Notes under the pieces: generated by a model
Database searches by the model: none
Seen by the model: only the letters and a program-made list of their open reading frames with translations
Told to the model about the DNA's origin: nothing
NCBI GenBank assembly: GCA_004524595.1
Contig: SDOA01000127.1
Coordinates: 1 to 10,871 of the forward strand
Source of the DNA: Candidatus Thorarchaeota archaeon
GTDB taxonomy: Archaea; Asgardarchaeota; Thorarchaeia; Thorarchaeales; Thorarchaeaceae
Length of the DNA stretch: 10,871 bases
Direction: 5' to 3'
Program-made: the position numbers and the translations under genes
Shown here: positions 5,327-10,871 of the stretch, one piece after another
Numbering within the stretch: position 1 is the first letter of the stretch
How the letters are laid out: each line of letters starts with the position of its first letter

Positions 5327-7456
5327 GTGAAAAACCTCCCGAAAACAAAGAATAAGAAAATCAAACAAATCTTTGACCAAGCAGAGAGTGATTTGAAACT
5401 ACTTCAGAAAGGGAAGAAGGTACCTGAAGGGGAGGGATTATTTGGCGAGTCACGAGAGTTTATTGTCTTTGAACTTGCTCAGACTACAGATGAGAGTACA
5501 GACAACCTCTCTAATGCATTAATAGCCAATGAGATGCTTATGCAAATATTTCTGGATGCAAGAGATGATACCACTACTCAGGATATCATCAGAGCAATGA
5601 CACTCTGTATGCACGGACTTGTACTTGGTAACTACAATGAGGAAGATTTCAGATATCTGTACAGATATTCATTAAGATATATTCGCAATCAGACACCCGT
5701 TGAGAAATGGCTCAGGAAAGCTCTCCTATTTCTTTCTGCCATTAACAATGACTCTGAAGCTGAAATCTTAAGAGAGATCCGTTACTGGATTCAATTCTTA
5801 GGCGCACCATTATTCGGAACATCTTCGTTTGTTGAAGCAGGTAATGAATTAGACATTGATATCAAATCAGCTGTCGAAACTGATCAGTTTCGTCTTGTGG
5901 ATGCAGTAATGCGTCATCCTCAATACTTGCAGGAAGCAGTGCAAGATCTTTCATTCTTAAGAAGTTTTGAGGGATTGAAGGATTGGGCACCGGATGCAAT
6001 TTTACTTAATCTTCTAAAGATTAAGAAGAAGGAAGTCTATGAGGTCGCTCAGAAGAAGATCAATTCAAGTATGTCTGTGGATTCGTCTATTGATGCAATG
6101 CAACAAGTCTTCGTGAAAGAAGAGTTTAGAACAAATAAGGACTCAGTACTACCAGCTAGGCTTCAGGAATTATCATCTCCGCCACCGGGAGATGCCGTTG
6201 ACCCTCTCATCTTTGAACTCATCCCACAGAAGCTCCGAGTTGCCCTTTTACCATCAGTTGCATATTCAACGAAAACTAAGAAAATCGAAATTATCTTCCT
6301 CGGGGGACATAGAATTGGTAGAAGTGGCATTCTCATCAAGACGGATACAGGAGGAATATTATTAGATTTCGGACTGTCAGTAGCAAACCACAGAATACCT
6401 GAATGGGTTCCAGAGATTGATATGATAGATACAGTCCTTGTAACTCATTCACACTTAGACCATGTTGGCGGTCTTCCTGTATTATACGAAGAATTCACAG
6501 GGAAGTGGTGTTCAGTCGGTCCGAGTGGAGCAATCACAAAAATACTCCTAGACGATGCTCTTAAAGTTGGAACTCCATTTCCTCCACGAAAGTATGACAC
6601 TCTTGACCTAATCTCTCGATACAATGAATCTAACATAGAGAAAGTCACCAAGAACCATGTTCAGCTCGAATATGGTGTAAGTAGCGAGGTTGGTCCAGGA
6701 ATCGTTGTAACACCAATTGACGCCTGCCATATTCCAGGAAGTGCTGTGTATTCTATAGATATTGAAGGGGTGAAGATACTCTACACAGGTGATTTCAATA
6801 TGGATACATCTGTGTTATTCCCAGGAGCTAACTTACCAATCGATTCAGATTATACAATCTTTGATGGGACATATTGGGGAAGAGAGGATTTCGATAGGGA
6901 GAAAGTCAAGGATCAGATCAATAAAACTGTGTCAGAGTATGGACCTGTCATAATTCCAAGTTTTGCAGTGGGACGTTCACAAGAGATACTCCTGATATTA
7001 GAAGAACTTGGCATAACTAAAAGCAAGAATGTGATGGTGACAGGGATGGCAGAGCGAGTAACAAAGATTGTAGGAGTCACTGGCCACTGGGATAGTATGA
7101 AGAAGAATCGAATAAGTCTTCAAGAAGATGATGTGTTAGTCGCCGGAGGTGGAATGATGGCTGGAGGACTAGCCAGACACCATTTCAACGAACAGAGAGA
7201 AAATCCAAACACTGCAGTTATTCTTTGTGGATATCTCGCTCCAAGAACACCAGGATGGAATCTTCTCCACGGATATGAACCTCATGAGTGTCATGTAGAA
7301 TACGCGCGATTGAGTGCACATTCGTCATCAACCAATCTCGAGAATTACATCAATTCATGCAAAGGAAAGCGCATAATGGTCCATACCCCAATCTATGCTG
7401 AACCAAAAGGAGTTATGATTCCAAAATACAAACAGAGGATTATTATCAACACCTAA
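5327..7456 (+). CDS. Beta-CASP metallo-beta-lactamase ribonuclease with long N-terminal extension
   Basis: The C-terminal part (about residues 318-709) is an MBL-fold nuclease of the beta-CASP class, which cleaves RNA with two zinc ions. Visible motifs are GGHRIGRSG (326-334), HSHLDH with H374, H376, D378 and H379, ACHIPGSA with H468, YTGDFN with D489, FDGTYW (motif A, D513), the GGGMMAGG block (607-614) and LSAHS with H665 (motif C). A motif-B histidine is not obvious in the CGYLAPRTPG segment (634-643). The N-terminal 315 residues are mostly helical, basic at the start, and show no KH GxxG motifs like those before archaeal CPSF1; I do not recognise them. TTG 5300 is in frame further up, but GTG 5327 is preferred: GGAGTGA at 5315 stands eight bases before it. 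The gene lies 39 bp after the NAD-kinase-like gene. Its stop abuts the convergent GTPase gene. Confidence 0.85.
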   Translation: MKNLPKTKNKKIKQIFDQAESDLKLLQKGKKVPEGEGLFGESREFIVFELAQTTDESTDNLSNALIANEMLMQIFLDARDDTTTQDIIRAMTLCMHGLVLGNYNEEDFRYLYRYSLRYIRNQTPVEKWLRKALLFLSAINNDSEAEILREIRYWIQFLGAPLFGTSSFVEAGNELDIDIKSAVETDQFRLVDAVMRHPQYLQEAVQDLSFLRSFEGLKDWAPDAILLNLLKIKKKEVYEVAQKKINSSMSVDSSIDAMQQVFVKEEFRTNKDSVLPARLQELSSPPPGDAVDPLIFELIPQKLRVALLPSVAYSTKTKKIEIIFLGGHRIGRSGILIKTDTGGILLDFGLSVANHRIPEWVPEIDMIDTVLVTHSHLDHVGGLPVLYEEFTGKWCSVGPSGAITKILLDDALKVGTPFPPRKYDTLDLISRYNESNIEKVTKNHVQLEYGVSSEVGPGIVVTPIDACHIPGSAVYSIDIEGVKILYTGDFNMDTSVLFPGANLPIDSDYTIFDGTYWGREDFDREKVKDQINKTVSEYGPVIIPSFAVGRSQEILLILEELGITKSKNVMVTGMAERVTKIVGVTGHWDSMKKNRISLQEDDVLVAGGGMMAGGLARHHFNEQRENPNTAVILCGYLAPRTPGWNLLHGYEPHECHVEYARLSAHSSSTNLENYINSCKGKRIMVHTPIYAEPKGVMIPKYKQRIIINT

Positions 7457-9409
7457 TTATGCGACAATCTCTAGAACCCCATCCAGAACGAGTTTCGTCG
7501 CAACGAACTTCATCGCTGGAAGACTCACATTGAGTTTCCGGACAACGTCTTCAAGGGAAATTGTTCCATCGCATAGATCTACAAATTTTACAACGACAGA
7601 ACCATATGCTTTCTCCGTATCCTCGTCAACAACGCCTCGTTTTTTGAGATGACTTGTTGGACCAAGCTCTACTTTAAAATCAATCCAGCCATATTTGCTT
7701 AGGATCTGAAGACACGCTAAAACAGTATCACGTGGAAGGTCTAGACTCCGTACGAGTCCACCTACTGTATCATTACTTTCAATTGCAGACTGTACTTCTA
7801 CAACTGCAAAACCCACATCGCGGCTACTAAATGGTAACGGTTTTCCAGCCTCTCTCGCTCGTACAATATAATCGAAACTCACAGAGCAAAGGGGAATCTC
7901 CATAAGGACATCAAAGACTGAGGATTCAAAAACTTCAAAGCCACCTTTCCAAGTTTCCCAAATATCGTGATATTTTTGTTCAATAGTAACTAGAAGAGAA
8001 TTCAAGATTTGTCGTTGCTCTTTTTCTTCACTATCATTACTAACAATTAGAGCCATTACAAAATGCTTTGATTTCTCAATCATTACAAGGTTTCCTTCAT
8101 GCTCGATGGTCTCAAGTGCATTAGTTGTTTCAGTTCCATCGTGATTAGGACTACTATCAATTCCTCCAAATGAATCAAGAGCAGAAATCAATGATGCAAC
8201 TGCATTCTTATCAATCTCTTCATCAGCATAATTCAGGTGATAGATGACATCAGGCATGCCCTCGCTCGGCAAAATCAACATGAGGTGAAGAACCTGACTG
8301 CGTTCAGGAACAGACGTTATGACCTGATCTGTTGTTGTTGTTTCAGTCTGTTTGGAGGTTGTAACTTGTTGAGTAGTCTGTTTAGTTGTCTGGGTCGAGC
8401 CAGATATTTCAGTTATATCATTTTGAACATCATAAGGTACTGCTTCAAATCCAGAACCTTTGGAAGAAGCAGCATCCTTGGTACCGGATTCGGGTTGGTC
8501 AATCTCTTCAGTACCTCGTCGAACTGTGATCATCTCAGATATTGGCATATCAGGTAATGTCACACCCACAGTCTTTGCTGCAACCTCAAGCATAAGGCGG
8601 ATGAACTCTTCTCTTCGAGATTTATCAGTTGCAATCATATGAAACGTTGGAGCACCAAGTAATCGCTTGATCTTTTCAGCCTTCATGGATTCTGGAAGGT
8701 CCTGTTTGTTTGCAATGATAAAGAGGGGTACTGCTGGGGCTTCTTTACGGATAGTTCGTAGCAAAGATTTGGTCTGCATGACATTCCTGAAACTTGAATC
8801 AGTGACAAGAAAGATGACATCTGTGCCTGAGAAATAGAAACTCCATAAATCTTGGAAAACAGCCTGGCCTGCAAAGTCCCACACGGTGACGAGGAAGGTT
8901 CCAAACTGAATTGTCTCGGACGAATCAACTGCTACGTTGATTGTAGGGGTATAGCCACCTGGGGCAGGTTCCTTACCAAACAGGAGGCGCAGCAGGGTGG
9001 ACTTTCCCACACCACCACTTCCAACGAAGCTCACCTTGAAACGAGTGAAAATCAATTCACCCAGAATATCATCGAGGTTATCACGAATGTACCCCATGCT
9101 GTTTCCACGGAGAGCAGTCGATATCCGTGAAGCACCCTCACGTACCCTATACTGAATTGCTCTGTCCTCGTCACGGCCATCAGTGACAAAGAGAAGAAGC
9201 ATTTCACCATCAACTTCAGCGTGGAATACCTTATGCTTTTCAGCCACGAAGACAGGCGTGTCTGGAGCAAGACCATCTGTATGAAGAAGGTCTCTATGTC
9301 CAGCAAGAAACTCTTTGATATCGCCTTCAAGGAAATCGATCTTCCAAAACCTCGTGCGGACTACAACGTCCCCTGTGTCTTTCCGGATAAGAAGAACGTT
9401 GTGTATCAT
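7457..9409 (-). CDS. Arf-like small GTPase with longin-like and winged-helix domains
   Basis: This 650-residue protein has several domains in order, numbered from ATG 9409. Residues 1-115 are a longin/roadblock-like alpha-beta domain. Residues 124-282 are a Ras-superfamily G domain with G1 GSGGVGKST (130-138), G2 T156 in YTPT, G3 WDFAGQ (177-182, with catalytic-type Q182), G4 NKQD (234-237) and G5 ATD (260-262). WDxxGQ is typical of Arf and Arf-like proteins. A low-complexity Thr/Gln linker (338-364) follows, then a second longin-like domain (about 371-497, ending in W-x-x-W-x-G-G). Two winged-helix-like segments come last (about 529-585 and 600-650). Longin plus small-GTPase fusions are characteristic of Asgard archaea. 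It probably acts as a GTP-dependent switch at membranes or in regulation. GTG 9418 is also in frame; the TATA-like box near 9441 favours ATG 9409 with a very short leader. Confidence 0.85.
   Translation of the reverse strand: MIHNVLLIRKDTGDVVVRTRFWKIDFLEGDIKEFLAGHRDLLHTDGLAPDTPVFVAEKHKVFHAEVDGEMLLLFVTDGRDEDRAIQYRVREGASRISTALRGNSMGYIRDNLDDILGELIFTRFKVSFVGSGGVGKSTLLRLLFGKEPAPGGYTPTINVAVDSSETIQFGTFLVTVWDFAGQAVFQDLWSFYFSGTDVIFLVTDSSFRNVMQTKSLLRTIRKEAPAVPLFIIANKQDLPESMKAEKIKRLLGAPTFHMIATDKSRREEFIRLMLEVAAKTVGVTLPDMPISEMITVRRGTEEIDQPESGTKDAASSKGSGFEAVPYDVQNDITEISGSTQTTKQTTQQVTTSKQTETTTTDQVITSVPERSQVLHLMLILPSEGMPDVIYHLNYADEEIDKNAVASLISALDSFGGIDSSPNHDGTETTNALETIEHEGNLVMIEKSKHFVMALIVSNDSEEKEQRQILNSLLVTIEQKYHDIWETWKGGFEVFESSVFDVLMEIPLCSVSFDYIVRAREAGKPLPFSSRDVGFAVVEVQSAIESNDTVGGLVRSLDLPRDTVLACLQILSKYGWIDFKVELGPTSHLKKRGVVDEDTEKAYGSVVVKFVDLCDGTISLEDVVRKLNVSLPAMKFVATKLVLDGVLEIVA
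8318..8398 (-). repeat. Thr/Gln-rich low-complexity linker coding tract
   Basis: The tract encodes about 27 residues with more than half Thr and much Gln and Lys, in short TTKQ/TSKQ-like units. The DNA shows recurrent GTT and TGTTT runs on the plus strand. It joins the GTPase half to the second longin-like half of the protein and is expected to be flexible and disordered. Confidence 0.6.
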
Positions 9410-9436
9410 CGAATTCACACTGTCCGTGTCTTTGTT

Positions 9437-9446
9437 CTAATATAGG
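9437..9446 (-). promoter_or_regulatory. TATA-like box of the GTPase gene
   Basis: The minus strand reads CCTATATTAG, a good archaeal TATA-like core. With the usual spacing of 26-27 bases, transcription would begin near 9415, five or six bases before ATG 9409, so the message would be nearly leaderless. No Shine-Dalgarno sequence is present, which agrees. It implies that the GTPase gene has its own promoter and need not depend on the gene upstream. Confidence 0.45.
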
Positions 9447-9502
9447 TCGTTTGTGATGTGTTATCTATTTTTCTTTGCCGTTTGAAGCTTACTATGATGT
9501 CA

Positions 9503-10871
9503 TTACTCATCGAATGCTACTACTCCTCTTCTGTGTAGCTCAGTAAATACAGTTACAAGAACACTAGGATGCATCTTCATAGCCATAGCAATATTTTGAA
9601 TGGTATGAGTTCCATTAACAAACTCCAAGATGGCATCAAGTTGTTCATAAAGTGCTAATGTCTCCACATCGGGAGGTTTGAGAAGCACGGGAGCATCTTC
9701 GGGTGTGATTTTCATATGATATGTAATAGCATCCATTCTTTTTAGGAAGTGAATTGCACCCAATACGAGTTCAGGACCCTGTCCAGGGGCTAATCGTGAT
9801 AATGTGAATGAACCATCAAGTCTATGCCATACAGCCTCTAAGAAATCTCGAACTGACGGATACTCAAATCGTTCCCATACGAGCACACGCTTTTGTATTG
9901 GTGCGATACGATCAGGAAGGTCTTCTGGCGGCAAGGTAGCTAATAATTTGAGAGTGAAGAGGGGAGACCTGAACAGATCAGTTGGATCATCTATAGGTTC
10001 GGGAACCTCATCTTGGAACAGGTCTGGGAGAAATGAGAATCTATTTCTGAGACTCTCAACATCAGCATTCTTTCCCGTAATAAGAGTAAACACAAACTGA
10101 TTCTGTTCAATCGTAATATAGTTCATTTCACCTGTTCGAAACACAGAGGTTTCGGTAGGTCGGTTCGGGTCAATCTTGAAGGTGGTTATTGCAGCAACGA
10201 TATTTGGAGCCATCTCGAGGATACGTGACCGCTCCTCATAATAATAACTATAAATGGCTTCACCAGTTCGCCGGTCAACAACGAAAAACGCTTGATGTCC
10301 TAATTCCTCTTCCTCTTGTTTCTGAGGTTGTTCTTTTGGTCTATCAACATCGGTGTCAATCAGCCATTTTTCACGTGCTAGCTCGGGATGCATATCGCTA
10401 AATCCAGAGATTGCTAAAACAGAAAGTAAAAGATACGATGGTTTGGGAGAAATCGCATCACAGAGATCTATTCCATGGGACAACTCTAAATTACGAGCAT
10501 ATTCCAATTCAGTATCGGAACCAGGTATTACGATAATTGGCGATTCACTCGCAGAACGTATTCTTAATACAGCCTTCTCTACTCTATCTCCTTCTGACAT
10601 ACCTCCTGTTACTAGCAATGCGAAGATATCAGCACGTAAGAAGTACTCTGGTTGCTCTTCTTTACTGAGCTCATCATAATAGATTTGCATGGATTTGACA
10701 GAATATGGTCCAAGAGCTACAGGATCACCGGGTTCTTTGCGATTGTTTCCCTTTCTTTGAATTAATGATTCAACAGTTGCACCTGAAATATCCTCGGGAG
10801 GGAGGTCTCTGACAACTATAAAACACACAGTCAGAGGGACTTTTAGATTCTCCTCAACCAAATCAACGAAA
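9503..10871 (-). CDS. Multidomain signalling protein: P-loop-less G-like domain, longin-like domain, winged helices (5' partial)
   Basis: The frame is open to the window edge, so the N-terminus is probably missing; numbering is from TTG 10861 and at least 452 residues are present. Residues 9-155 have alternating hydrophobic strands and helices spaced as in a small GTPase (TVCFIVV, ADIFALLVTGG, PIIVIPGSD). There is no GxxxxGKS, no DxxG and no NKxD, so nucleotide binding is unlikely. An acidic Gln/Glu linker (175-187) follows. Residues 189-285 look longin/roadblock-like (FFVVDRRTGEAIYS at the front). Winged-helix-like segments occupy about 326-381 and 402-450. The last one shares an x-G-T-x-(S/T)-(L/I) pattern with the end of the neighbouring GTPase protein. 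The domain order mirrors that neighbour, 84 bp downstream, suggesting a regulatory pair. A receiver-like or other Rossmann fold is the alternative for the N-terminal domain. Confidence 0.7.
   Translation of the reverse strand, partial: FVDLVEENLKVPLTVCFIVVRDLPPEDISGATVESLIQRKGNNRKEPGDPVALGPYSVKSMQIYYDELSKEEQPEYFLRADIFALLVTGGMSEGDRVEKAVLRIRSASESPIIVIPGSDTELEYARNLELSHGIDLCDAISPKPSYLLLSVLAISGFSDMHPELAREKWLIDTDVDRPKEQPQKQEEEELGHQAFFVVDRRTGEAIYSYYYEERSRILEMAPNIVAAITTFKIDPNRPTETSVFRTGEMNYITIEQNQFVFTLITGKNADVESLRNRFSFLPDLFQDEVPEPIDDPTDLFRSPLFTLKLLATLPPEDLPDRIAPIQKRVLVWERFEYPSVRDFLEAVWHRLDGSFTLSRLAPGQGPELVLGAIHFLKRMDAITYHMKITPEDAPVLLKPPDVETLALYEQLDAILEFVNGTHTIQNIAMAMKMHPSVLVTVFTELHRRGVVAFDE

Noticed and set aside
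9804..10679. Plus-strand frames opposite the last minus-strand gene
   Set aside because: They are short overlapping frames with no family features, antisense to a well-structured multidomain protein.

Overview
The window looks archaeal and most likely comes from an Asgard archaeon of the Thorarchaeia kind. This is inference from content only. The main clue is a large Arf-like small GTPase fused to longin-like and winged-helix domains, next to a second protein of matching architecture. Other support is an archaeal-type beta-CASP nuclease, TATA-like boxes, frequent TTG/GTG starts and a mixture of Shine-Dalgarno-led and apparently short-leader genes. No rRNA, tRNA, CRISPR array, insertion sequence or phage gene was seen.

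Left part (1-2000). A four-helix membrane protein on the minus strand is divergent from a plus-strand pair: a family I inorganic pyrophosphatase with all catalytic residues in place, then a HAD-family phosphatase. The HAD gene runs tail-to-tail into a broken-looking membrane-protein frame on the minus strand (1959-2726). That frame has an in-frame TGA at 2175-2177 and no convincing 5' end. Upstream of it, 2727-3098 holds no convincing gene, but it contains a cluster of short direct repeats (2742-2888).

Centre (3099-7456). Quinolinate synthase (nadA, minus) is divergent from a gene encoding an NAD-kinase-like domain fused to a C-terminal winged helix-turn-helix. The kinase domain keeps the TPTGSTAYS block but its GGDGT motif has decayed to GSDRF. 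Together with the position next to nadA, this suggests an NAD(P)-sensing transcription factor built from a retired NAD kinase. The leader of that gene is odd: two very short ORFs, a tandem CAATTTG repeat, and a GGAGG placed correctly for an ACG codon rather than for the TTG. A beta-CASP metallo-beta-lactamase ribonuclease follows in the same direction, carrying about 315 unassigned N-terminal residues.

Right part (7457-10871). Two minus-strand genes encode large multidomain signalling proteins. The first is longin-like, Arf-like GTPase, Thr-rich linker, second longin-like domain, winged helices. The second, cut by the window edge, has a Rossmann/G-domain-like N-terminus without a P-loop, a longin-like domain and two winged-helix-like segments. 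They look like an active GTPase paired with a nucleotide-free relative. The nuclease gene and the GTPase gene end back to back with no bases between their stop codons.
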